A stretch of DNA of 7,664 bases from an archaeon. GTDB taxonomy: Archaea > Iainarchaeota > Iainarchaeia > Iainarchaeales > Iainarchaeaceae. The stretch lies in the NCBI GenBank assembly GCA_024653865.1, contig JANLHD010000078.1, forward strand, positions 1 to 7,664. Direction: 5' to 3'. This document shows, in pieces, positions 1 to 4,871 of the stretch (positions within the stretch are counted from its first letter, which is position 1; every line of letters begins with the position of its first letter). Below the pieces are notes generated by a model. It was given only the letters and a program-made list of their open reading frames with translations. It was not told the DNA's origin and made no database searches. The position numbers and the translations under genes were made by a program.

Positions 1-102
1 GATTCATCCGGAATCAATGTCGCAGAACCTAAGCCGTATTCGCCGCTGATAAAACTAGTAGCCCAGGAACTAACTGAAAATTATTGGAATATATTCATGT
101 AA
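1..102 (+). CDS. C-terminal end of an unidentified protein (5' end outside window)
   Basis: Reading frame 1 is open from the first base and ends at TAA (100-102), giving 33 residues that close with ELTENYWNIFM. The mixed-charge, non-repetitive composition looks like a genuine protein tail, but it is too short to recognise a family. No T-rich terminator follows directly; the next 250 bases are the structured repeat region. It could be chance, since only 34 codons are visible. Confidence 0.45.
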   Translation, partial: DSSGINVAEPKPYSPLIKLVAQELTENYWNIFM

Positions 103-216
103 AAATGCGGAGTCGAACTTTAGTTGGTAAGCTAGGAGAGGGATTTGCGGCTTTTGCAACCGGGGCCTCGTCACCGTAGGGACCAAGGAAGCTGCGGCAA
201 AATCGCACGGCCTCTC

Positions 217-235
217 GTCCCGCCGCAGGCGGGAC
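217..235. repeat. GC-rich hairpin in repeat unit 1
   Basis: GTCCCGCC (217-224) pairs with GGCGGGAC (228-235) across a 3-base loop, an 8-bp perfect stem. The equivalent in unit 2 is at 335-353. No T-run follows on either strand, so it does not look like a classical terminator. Confidence 0.7.
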
Positions 236-294
236 CGTCCACGCCCTTCCGAGGCGCTTCGTTTTTGCGAAGTCGGAACGCGGGGAGAGGGATT

Positions 295-314
295 GCAGCT
301 TTTGAAAAAGCTGC
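295..314. repeat. A/T-centred hairpin in repeat unit 2
   Basis: GCAGCTTT (295-302) pairs with AAAGCTGC (307-314) around a short TGAA loop. It sits at the tip of the larger fold formed by 280-290 and 329-341. Unit 1 keeps degenerate forms of both arms (around 147-155 and 189-196) but with an insertion between them. Confidence 0.65.
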
Positions 315-334
315 GGCAAAACCGTCAGCCTCTC

Positions 335-353
335 GTCCCGCACAGGGCGGGAC
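335..353. repeat. GC-rich hairpin just past the tRNA-Ser(UGA) 3' end
   Basis: GTCCCGC (335-341) pairs with GCGGGAC (347-353) across a 5-base loop, a 7-bp stem. On the minus strand it begins 4 bases after the discriminator base of tRNA-Ser, so it would lie in the 3' trailer of the precursor. Its 335-341 strand can alternatively pair with 280-284 or with the tRNA 3' strand. Confidence 0.6.
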
Positions 354-357
354 AGGA

Positions 358-441
358 CGCGGGGAGAGGGATTCGAACCCCCGCTCGCCGGAGCGAACCT
401 GGTCTCAAGCCAGGCGCATTAGACCACTCTGCCATCCCCGC
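358..441 (-). tRNA. tRNA-Ser (anticodon UGA)
   Basis: The minus strand folds as a class II tRNA of 84 bases. Acceptor GCGGGGA (435-441) pairs with TCCCCGC (359-365). The anticodon stem CCTGG/CCAGG encloses loop CTTGAGA, giving anticodon TGA, which reads UCA/UCG-type serine codons. A long variable arm follows, then T-arm GGGGG-TTCGAAT-CCCTC with one G-T pair. The discriminator is G, as expected for archaeal serine tRNAs, and CCA is not encoded. A14-G15 is present, so the archaeosine position is a G. The 3' strand is duplicated in the repeat region immediately downstream. Confidence 0.97.
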
Positions 442-515
442 TCAAAAGAAAAACCCGGGATTATTGAGCTTTTCTTTCAAGCAATTTGGGTTGAATTAAG
501 GTTAAAAACGTTCAT

Positions 516-1166
516 TTAGGGGCTTTGAAGTTCTTTTATCGCGGCGAGGATGCCTTTGGGGTGCCGAAAAATCGCCGAGCCAGCAACGAGTACATCGGTT
601 CCGGCTTCAATTGCTTTGGATGCGGTTTGTGCGTTCACCCCTCCGTCGATTTCTATTTCGCACAAGAGCCCCTGAGAATCGATTTTTGTGCGCAATGCCC
701 TTACTTCGTCGAGGTTTTTTTCAATGAATTTTTGCCCCCCAAATCCCGCCTGCACGGTCATGACGAGTGCCAAATCGATTTTGTCCAGATAAGAAAAAAT
801 TTTTTTTGATGGGGTGCCGTTGTTGATTGCGATTCCAACCTTCATTCCGAAGTCCTCGATTTGTTCAATGAGTTGGAGGGGTTTTTTTGTTGTTTCTATG
901 TGGAAGATGAACATGTTGCTCCCGAGCTTTGCGAATTCTTCCACCTGTGCTTCGGGTTTTTTGACCATGTGGTGGGTTTCGAAAAAGAGCTTGGTGTGCG
1001 GCCTAAGCTGCGCAATTTTTTGCCTGTCCACTCCCGCGTTCGGAACGTATTTGTTGTCCATTACGTCCCATTGAATCCTGTCCACCTCCGCCTTTTCAAG
1101 TTCGGGAAGCCAGGTTTTCCATTTCGAGAAATCCGCGTCAAGAACCGATGCGGCTATTTTGGCCAT
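516..1166 (-). CDS. rpe: Ribulose-phosphate 3-epimerase family protein with an altered metal site
   Basis: A 216-residue TIM-barrel protein of the usual Rpe length. The family interconverts ribulose 5-phosphate and xylulose 5-phosphate in the cytoplasmic pentose phosphate pathway. Visible motifs are S7-V-L-D-A-D-F near the N-terminus, D34-V-M-D37 with following V-P-N, H65-H-M67, M136-T-V...G141-F-G-G-Q, D174-G-G-V-N and the phosphate loop A195-G-S-A-I-F. Catalytic acid/base aspartates D34 and D174 and metal ligand H65 are kept. The first metal ligand, His in the usual HxDVMDG, is Gln32 here, and DVMDG reads DVMDN. The start ATG is preceded by a TATA-like box 27 bases upstream, so it probably has its own leaderless transcript despite following yhhQ by 63 bases. 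A T5 run (504-508) lies just past the stop. The fold is certain; the exact substrate is less so. Confidence 0.88.
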   Translation of the reverse strand: MAKIAASVLDADFSKWKTWLPELEKAEVDRIQWDVMDNKYVPNAGVDRQKIAQLRPHTKLFFETHHMVKKPEAQVEEFAKLGSNMFIFHIETTKKPLQLIEQIEDFGMKVGIAINNGTPSKKIFSYLDKIDLALVMTVQAGFGGQKFIEKNLDEVRALRTKIDSQGLLCEIEIDGGVNAQTASKAIEAGTDVLVAGSAIFRHPKGILAAIKELQSP

Positions 1167-1188
1167 GATTAATTAGTTGCTTTGAGGG

Positions 1189-1197
1189 ATTAAAATA
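1189..1197 (-). promoter_or_regulatory. Archaeal TATA-like box for rpe
   Basis: TATTTTAAT on the minus strand is centred 27 bases before the rpe ATG, the spacing expected for a leaderless archaeal transcript. No Shine-Dalgarno sequence is present between it and the start. Confidence 0.6.
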
Positions 1198-1220
1198 GGT
1201 TGCTTTTGTGTTTGCCTTTT

Positions 1221-1242
1221 ACGCGTCAATTACGCGTCAATT
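1221..1242. repeat. 11-bp perfect tandem duplication at the yhhQ stop codon
   Basis: ACGCGTCAATT occurs twice head to tail (1221-1231, 1232-1242). The copy inside yhhQ encodes the last residues I-D-A and the junction supplies the TAA. Removing either copy leaves the protein unchanged, so it looks like a neutral slippage duplication. Confidence 0.9.
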
Positions 1243-1904
1243 TTGAAGGGCGAGAAATCCGTTTTGTAATCGTATACGTCCATTCCTTCCGCCTTTTTCA
1301 AAAAGCCCACGATTGCGTATGTTGCCGGCGTGAAAACCACTTCCACGCCCACCTTGAAAATGTAGTTGGAGATTATTATTGCAATCAGGATTTCATTTGG
1401 AAAAACCCCGTAGAATGCTATTAGTGAAAATATTGCGGTGTCTATTCCCTGCCCAATGAGCGTGGACCCGATGGTCCTTTGCCACAGCGCCTTTCCTTTG
1501 CTCCAAATCTTCATTTTTGCGAGCACAAAGCTGTTGGAAAACTCCCCCGCAAAATACGCGATAAGAGATGCCAAAACAATGCGCGGGACAACCCCGAGGA
1601 TTGCCTCGTACGCGGCTTGGTTTTCCCAACCCGGTGCCGAAGGAAGCACGGAAACAATTGCAAATACAATTGACATTACAAGTGCTGCGAAGAATCCTGT
1701 CCAAATGACCTTTCTTGCGCGCGCATAGCCATACACTTCGGTTAGTATGTCGCCGAAAATGTATGCGAGCGGAAAAAGAATAGTCCCTCCGTCAAGCACA
1801 AGCGGGCCTATCAGTGCTATTTTTGTGGAGGCGATGTTTGAAATAAGCAAAACCGCGACAAAAGAGCCGGTGATTATTGAGAGGTATTTTGTTTCCTTTT
1901 CCAC
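1230..1904 (-). CDS. yhhQ: Queuosine precursor transporter, YhhQ/VUT family
   Basis: A 224-residue membrane protein of the VUT/YhhQ family (COG1738), importers of the 7-deazaguanine bases preQ0/preQ1 or queuine. Family signatures visible are ILFPLAYIFGDILTEVYGYARARKVIW around residues 42-68, PRIVLASLIAYFAGEFSNSFVLAK (about 107-130), TIGSTLIGQGIDT (about 144-156) and SNYIFKVGVEVVFTP (about 180-194), ending with the typical DVYDYKTDFSPF tail. About six membrane segments are apparent. The start is GTG; an in-frame TGA lies three codons upstream, so no longer start exists. GGTGA (1911-1915) is a well-placed ribosome site. The gene begins 15 bases after the tgt stop, so the two are almost certainly co-transcribed and supply and use the same base. 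Which of preQ0, preQ1 or queuine is carried cannot be read from sequence. Confidence 0.95.
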   Translation of the reverse strand: MEKETKYLSIITGSFVAVLLISNIASTKIALIGPLVLDGGTILFPLAYIFGDILTEVYGYARARKVIWTGFFAALVMSIVFAIVSVLPSAPGWENQAAYEAILGVVPRIVLASLIAYFAGEFSNSFVLAKMKIWSKGKALWQRTIGSTLIGQGIDTAIFSLIAFYGVFPNEILIAIIISNYIFKVGVEVVFTPATYAIVGFLKKAEGMDVYDYKTDFSPFKIDA

Positions 1905-1910
1905 GCGTTT

Positions 1911-1915
1911 TCACC
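1911..1915 (-). promoter_or_regulatory. Shine-Dalgarno site for yhhQ that fixes the GTG start
   Basis: GGTGA on the minus strand lies 6 bases before the GTG start, matching the CACCTCC-type 3' end of archaeal 16S rRNA. It lies in the short gap after the tgt stop and supports an internal, coupled translation start. Confidence 0.7.
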
Positions 1916-1919
1916 AATC

Positions 1920-3023
1920 CTATATTTTTCCTGCCGATAGCTTTTTGAGGAATGCGCTTGAAGAAAAATTTCCTGAATTGATTTCTTCGCGCATCTTTTT
2001 CATTATTTGCTGGACAAAAAAGAGGTTGTGGTATGAGAGCCATTTTTGCGCGTTCTCCTCTTTTGTTGAAAATAGGTGGTGCAAATATGCGCGTGAATAG
2101 TTCCTGCACACCATGCATGCGCATTTTTCGTCCAAAGGTTTTGTGTCGTCCCTGTAAATTGCGGCATCAATGTTTATGTGCCCCGCGCCGACGAATGCCT
2201 TTCCGTGCCTTGCCGTTCTTGTCGGGAATGCGGAGTCGAAGCAATCCACGCCCATTTCCACGCTCTCCACAAGTTCTTTCACGGAGCCAACGCCCATCAA
2301 ATAAACCGGTTTTTCTTTCGGCAAAAAGGGGATGGTGTATTCTATTGTTTCCTTCATTTTGGAAAGCGGCTCGCCAATTGCAAGCCCTCCTATTGCGTAG
2401 CCGTCAAAATTCATTTCAGTGAGTGCAAGCGCGCTTTTTTTTCGCAAGGGCTTGTGAACTCCGCCCTGCACTATTGCAAACTGCAATTGCTTTTTGTTTT
2501 TGTGCGCATCTTTTGACCTTTGCGCCCAAGAGGTTGTTCTTTCCATTGCCTGTGAAACTCTCTGTTTGATTGCCCCGGCTTTTGGAACGTCATCTAGCAC
2601 CATGGCAACATCACTCCCAAGCAGGTTTTGTATTCGCGTGCTCTCTTCGGGCGTGAACATCGAGTCCACTCCGGTGTAGGGGTTGCGAAAGAGCACGCCC
2701 TCTTCGGTTAGTTTTCTGCAGAATGTGTCGCTTAGAACCTGAAATCCCCCGGAGTCCGTGAATATTCCGCCTTGCCAGTTCATGAACCCGTGGAGTCCAC
2801 CGTGCTTTGCAATTATTTCTGTTCCTGGCTTTAGCGAGAGAACGAACGCGTTTGAAATTAGGCATTGTGTACCTAGCTCTTTTAGTTCCTCATGTGAGAG
2901 CATCTTCACCGAGCCTTTTGTGGCGACCGGCATGAAGAAGGGCGTGTTGATTTTTTTGCCGTTCAGTATGAGCGTTGCCGTGCGTGCGTTTTTGTGCTCC
3001 GAATTTATTTTGAATTTGCTCAT
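1920..3023 (-). CDS. tgt: tRNA-guanine transglycosylase of the bacterial/eukaryotic (queuosine) type
   Basis: A 367-residue TGT, which swaps a genetically encoded guanine in tRNA for a 7-deazaguanine base. Visible are TPFFMPVATKGSVK (27-40), D90-S-G-G-F-Q (binding/acid aspartate), D144, IVQGG (184-188), YAIGGLAIGEP (209-219), nucleophile D263 in GVDCFDS, PTRTARHG (267-274) and the zinc site C301-x-C303-x2-C306 with H332 at the exact family spacing. Length matches bacterial queuosine TGT; the C-terminal C1/C2/PUA extension of archaeosine TGT is absent. At the preQ1-pocket positions equivalent to Zymomonas C158 and V233 this protein has V146 and I216. The ATG overlaps the GIY-YIG stop (ATGA) and yhhQ follows 15 bases after the TAG. 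I infer queuosine at G34 of GUN tRNAs, from queuine or preQ1. Confidence 0.95.
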   Translation of the reverse strand: MSKFKINSEHKNARTATLILNGKKINTPFFMPVATKGSVKMLSHEELKELGTQCLISNAFVLSLKPGTEIIAKHGGLHGFMNWQGGIFTDSGGFQVLSDTFCRKLTEEGVLFRNPYTGVDSMFTPEESTRIQNLLGSDVAMVLDDVPKAGAIKQRVSQAMERTTSWAQRSKDAHKNKKQLQFAIVQGGVHKPLRKKSALALTEMNFDGYAIGGLAIGEPLSKMKETIEYTIPFLPKEKPVYLMGVGSVKELVESVEMGVDCFDSAFPTRTARHGKAFVGAGHINIDAAIYRDDTKPLDEKCACMVCRNYSRAYLHHLFSTKEENAQKWLSYHNLFFVQQIMKKMREEINSGNFSSSAFLKKLSAGKI

Positions 3024-3268
3024 TTTTGCCAGCCCCGTGCAAGGATTATTTTTTGCATGTGTCCCATTTTTTTTATTTCGAGTTCGCGCTTCATTGCAAG
3101 CGAGCGGGTCTCGAATTGTTCCGAGTACACGAGCGTTATTGGCCTTCTTTTTTTCGTGTATTTTGCGCCCATTCCCTTGTTGTGTGTTTCAATTCGATTT
3201 TCCAGGTTCGCGGTGTAGCCGCAGTAGTATGTTCCGTCGCGGCATTTTGCGAGGTAAATGTAATACAT
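3020..3268 (-). CDS. Small GIY-YIG endonuclease-domain protein (YhbQ-like)
   Basis: An 82-residue stand-alone GIY-YIG domain of the COG2827/YhbQ type. The family has the UvrC-type nuclease fold, and bacterial members have reported DNA-nicking activity, but the role in archaea is unknown. Motif residues are Y3-I-Y5 (GIY position), Y15-C-G17-Y-T (YIG position), R25 and H29 in NLENRIETHN, the family's GAKYTKKRRPITLVYSE block (34-50), and a Glu pair E62/E64 in RELEIKK that includes the likely metal-binding acid. Length is normal for this subgroup and all active-site positions look intact. Its TGA overlaps the tgt ATG by 4 bases, indicating coupled translation. It starts 18 bases after the channel stop and has no clear ribosome site. 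Confidence 0.93.
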   Translation of the reverse strand: MYYIYLAKCRDGTYYCGYTANLENRIETHNKGMGAKYTKKRRPITLVYSEQFETRSLAMKRELEIKKMGHMQKIILARGWQK

Positions 3269-3286
3269 GCAATAAGTTGGTTGGCT

Positions 3287-3664
3287 TCATCTCTTTATTA
3301 TTTGCCTTATTTTGGAGCCAAGCATTTTTGCCGGCGCCATGCCGGTTTGGCCTATTTTTTCCAGGTAATTCGCCATTTTTGTTTCAAAAATTTCCTGCCT
3401 GCGTGTCGTGTAGTATTCCTCTATTGTTGTGAGCGAGAACAGGAACGTGGTTACGCCGCCGAGGGCGAAGAGTACGGTGAATATTTTAGAAGCGTCCGTT
3501 GTGGGGTGGAGGTCTCCGTAGCCTATTGTGAGCAGTGTCACGCCGGTGAAGTAGAATGAATCTATCCAGCCCCAGCCCTCTGCATAATGGTAGAATATAG
3601 TTCCGACCGCGAGCAATCCTAGTATGCTCATTCCTGCAAGGACAAGTTTGTTGCGCGTTTGCAT
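3287..3664 (-). CDS. Two-transmembrane potassium channel subunit
   Basis: A 125-residue pore-loop channel of the Ion_trans_2/KcsA-MthK pore class. TM1 lies at about residues 7-26, the pore helix and selectivity filter follow (TLLTIGYGD, filter T46-I-G-Y-G-D51), then HPTT and TM2 at about 60-80. The remaining 45 residues are charged and helical (EEYYTTRRQEIFETKMANYLEKIG), with no RCK or nucleotide-binding domain. Four subunits would form a K+ pore in the cell membrane. I chose the ATG at 3664: a TATA-like box is centred 29 bases upstream, and the extra 29 residues of the longer frame (from 3751) have no channel character and would run over that promoter. It may be first gene of a cluster with the GIY-YIG, tgt and yhhQ genes. 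The gating signal is unknown. Confidence 0.9.
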   Translation of the reverse strand: MQTRNKLVLAGMSILGLLAVGTIFYHYAEGWGWIDSFYFTGVTLLTIGYGDLHPTTDASKIFTVLFALGGVTTFLFSLTTIEEYYTTRRQEIFETKMANYLEKIGQTGMAPAKMLGSKIRQIIKR

Positions 3665-3688
3665 GACCAAATCTTTTCCCCGAACGGG

Positions 3689-3697
3689 TATTTTAAT
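3689..3697 (-). promoter_or_regulatory. TATA-like box for the channel/GIY-YIG/tgt/yhhQ cluster
   Basis: ATTAAAATA on the minus strand is centred 29 bases before the ATG at 3664, consistent with a leaderless transcript. It is the only clear promoter upstream of the four closely spaced genes. Confidence 0.55.
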
Positions 3698-3731
3698 GTG
3701 ACTATTGTTTGCGGCACCTTGCGAGGGAATG

Positions 3732-3739
3732 TTTTTATT
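3732..3739 (+). promoter_or_regulatory. TATA-like box for the 312-aa gene
   Basis: TTTTTATT is centred 26 bases before the ATG at 3762. It is divergent from the channel promoter, about 40 bases away. It supports the inner start rather than the longer frame beginning at 3705. Confidence 0.5.
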
Positions 3740-3761
3740 CCACGCACTCATTCAATTTTAT

Positions 3762-4700
3762 ATGGCGGTTAGGGCTGGTGCGAAGAGGGCTGTGTCAAGG
3801 CTGTTTGCGGGTAAAAAACCAAGGTCGCTGTGGGGCGGGGCGACCCCAAAGGAACAAAGATTGTATAAGCAGACGGTTGGCGAAAAGACCAAAAGAAAGC
3901 AACCCAAGAGAATAGGCGATTTCAAGGCGGGAAGAAAAAAAAGCCCTTTGGAAGTTTATAGGGAACTTAACAAAATAGCACTTACTTCGAGCAGGGATGC
4001 GCAGAGTGTCCTAATAAGGGATTATGCGCTGAAGCTATTTTGTAACGAAAGAACGAAAACGTTTTTCAACACGTTTTTTGCAGGTCAAGTTGGCTTGCCT
4101 TACGAAGAACGGAAAAATCAATTAATGGAAAGAATCAATATGTTTCTAGATGCAACTCCTGAGGAAAGGAAAAAAAGAATTAGCGCATTATTGGAGGAAA
4201 TTGCGGAGGCAAAAAAAGATATTGAAGGGTCAGCCGCTCTCGCAGTGAATGCATTTAATTATCTCCCCGTGAAATTAAATTCAAAAACAAGAAAAGCTCT
4301 GCAGGGGGAAAAAAGATATCTTCAGACAAATCCTGAGGTTTATACCGAAGAAGTCTTACGCCAAGAAATTCAGGACACTAAAGAAAGGTGGGAAGCTGAG
4401 GCAGAAAGATATCGTGGCTATAAACCCTCTTTCTATAACCCCTCTTTATCAACATACAATGAAAAACTATATGGAATTCAACAAAGTCGTAGAATGGAAC
4501 TATTTCGTAAGAGTTATGAGCGACTTGTTGGGTTATATAACTCGCGGTCGTGGGAATCCTCTGTGCGTCCTGCGCAACGCCCTGCGGAAGAACAAATTCA
4601 GATTTCAAATGCGCATTTCCTGGGTAATGGTCTGGCGATTGCAGCTGCCAATCTTAAGATTTTGAGGGCAGAGTTGAAACAATTGGGCGGATTGAAATAA
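3762..4700 (+). CDS. Basic, helical protein of unknown function (312 aa)
   Basis: I do not recognise a family. The protein opens with a strongly basic, probably disordered stretch (about residues 1-60: KR, KKPR, KTKRKQPKR, GRKKS), then is mostly helical and charged, with likely coiled-coil or helical-bundle segments such as RKKRISALLEEIAEAKKDIEG (about 135-155) and QEIQDTKERWEAEAERYRGY (about 200-220). A Tyr/Pro/Asn/Ser-rich patch follows (KPSFYNPSLSTYNEKLYG), and the C-terminus is hydrophobic-helical. No signal peptide, membrane segment or catalytic motif is visible. The start at 3762 is preferred because a TATA-like box lies 26 bases upstream. Base composition drops from about 63% GC near the start (3781-3840) to roughly 33-42% in the segments sampled within 4141-4500. 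The basic end suggests nucleic-acid or ribosome binding, but that is a guess. Confidence 0.75.
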   Translation: MAVRAGAKRAVSRLFAGKKPRSLWGGATPKEQRLYKQTVGEKTKRKQPKRIGDFKAGRKKSPLEVYRELNKIALTSSRDAQSVLIRDYALKLFCNERTKTFFNTFFAGQVGLPYEERKNQLMERINMFLDATPEERKKRISALLEEIAEAKKDIEGSAALAVNAFNYLPVKLNSKTRKALQGEKRYLQTNPEVYTEEVLRQEIQDTKERWEAEAERYRGYKPSFYNPSLSTYNEKLYGIQQSRRMELFRKSYERLVGLYNSRSWESSVRPAQRPAEEQIQISNAHFLGNGLAIAAANLKILRAELKQLGGLK

Positions 4701-4708
4701 ACTTCGGA

Positions 4709-4792
4709 CGCGGAGGACGAGATTCGAACTCGCGCTCCCGTGAAGGAACCAGCTTTCCAGGCTGGCGCGTTAGACCGCTCCGCCACCTCCGC
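4709..4792 (-). tRNA. tRNA-Ser (anticodon GGA)
   Basis: The minus strand gives an 84-base class II tRNA. Acceptor GCGGAGG (4786-4792) pairs with CCTCCGC (4710-4716). The anticodon stem CCAGC/GCTGG encloses loop CTGGAAA with anticodon GGA, reading UCC/UCU serine codons. There is a long variable arm, and the T-arm is GCGAG-TTCGAAT-CTCGT. The discriminator is G and CCA is not encoded. A14-G15 is retained. It lies antiparallel to its flanking genes, 8 bases past the stop of the 312-aa gene. Confidence 0.97.
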
Positions 4793-4825
4793 AACCTTTC
4801 TGTTTTAATAGTTTAGATTCGGGTA

Positions 4826-4837
4826 ATTTTAAAAACC
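4826..4837 (-). promoter_or_regulatory. Probable promoter of tRNA-Ser(GGA)
   Basis: GGTTTTTAAAAT on the minus strand resembles an archaeal BRE/TATA element, centred about 40 bases before the mature 5' end, which leaves a short 5' leader. A weaker A/T stretch at 4805-4815 is an alternative. Confidence 0.5.
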
Positions 4838-4844
4838 TCGGCAC

Positions 4845-4868
4845 ACCCCAAAGAAGGGCTTTTGGGGT
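4845..4868. repeat. Hairpin between tRNA-Ser(GGA) and the 414-aa gene
   Basis: ACCCCAAA (4845-4852) pairs with TTTGGGGT (4861-4868), an 8-bp perfect stem with an 8-base loop. It lies upstream of both divergent units. It is not followed by a T-run, so the role is unclear. Confidence 0.5.
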
Positions 4869-4871
4869 AGG

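Larger units (their letters stand above)
103..357. repeat. Gene-free region with two tandem structured repeat units copying the tRNA-Ser 3' end
   Basis: No convincing gene lies here. Two related units are visible. Shared blocks are GGAGAGGGATT (135-145, 284-294, and 363-373 inside the tRNA), AAGCTGCGGCAAAA (189-202, 308-321) and CCTCTCGTCCCGC (211-223, 329-341). The latter two recur at 118-119 base spacing. A longer 17-base match, ACGCGGGGAGAGGGATT, occurs at 278-294 and at 357-373, where it is the acceptor/T-arm 3' strand of tRNA-Ser(UGA). Each unit can fold: GAGAGG 285-290 pairs with CCTCTC 329-334, extended by GCGGG 280-284 with CCCGC 337-341; GAGAGG 136-141 pairs with CCTCTC 211-216. Unit 1 has about 30 extra bases in its central loop. 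This could be a dispersed structured repeat family, duplicated tRNA debris or an untranslated RNA. Confidence 0.7.

Noticed and set aside
135..373. CRISPR array
   Set aside because: Only two or three imperfect units with blocks of unequal length, internal inverted repeats and no regular spacers; the repeats match the tRNA 3' end.
278..373. Integrated element bounded by att sites at the tRNA 3' end
   Set aside because: The 17-base repeats are only 79 bases apart with no integrase or cargo between them, so no element is present; a scar cannot be excluded.
145..519. Plus-strand open frame across the repeat region and tRNA
   Set aside because: It reads through tRNA-Ser(UGA) and structured repeats; the composition is driven by repeats and the translation has no protein-like character.
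1920..3023. Archaeosine TGT (ArcTGT)
   Set aside because: No C-terminal C1/C2/PUA domains; length, motifs and the adjacent YhhQ gene match queuosine-type TGT. A split partner elsewhere cannot be excluded.
2758..3559. Long plus-strand open frames opposite tgt, GIY-YIG and the channel
   Set aside because: They are antisense shadows of three genes with clear family motifs, and their translations are Phe/Ser/Cys-rich noise.
3665..3751. 29-residue N-terminal extension of the potassium channel
   Set aside because: The stretch lacks channel features and runs over the TATA-like box at 3689-3697, which fits the start at 3664.
3705..3761. Longer N-terminus for the 312-aa protein
   Set aside because: The extra 19 residues overlap the proposed TATA-like box at 3732-3739, which is correctly spaced for the ATG at 3762.
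4845..4868. Intrinsic terminator upstream of the 414-aa gene
   Set aside because: The stem is good but is not followed by a T-run on either strand, and the upstream plus-strand gene already ended 145 bases earlier.
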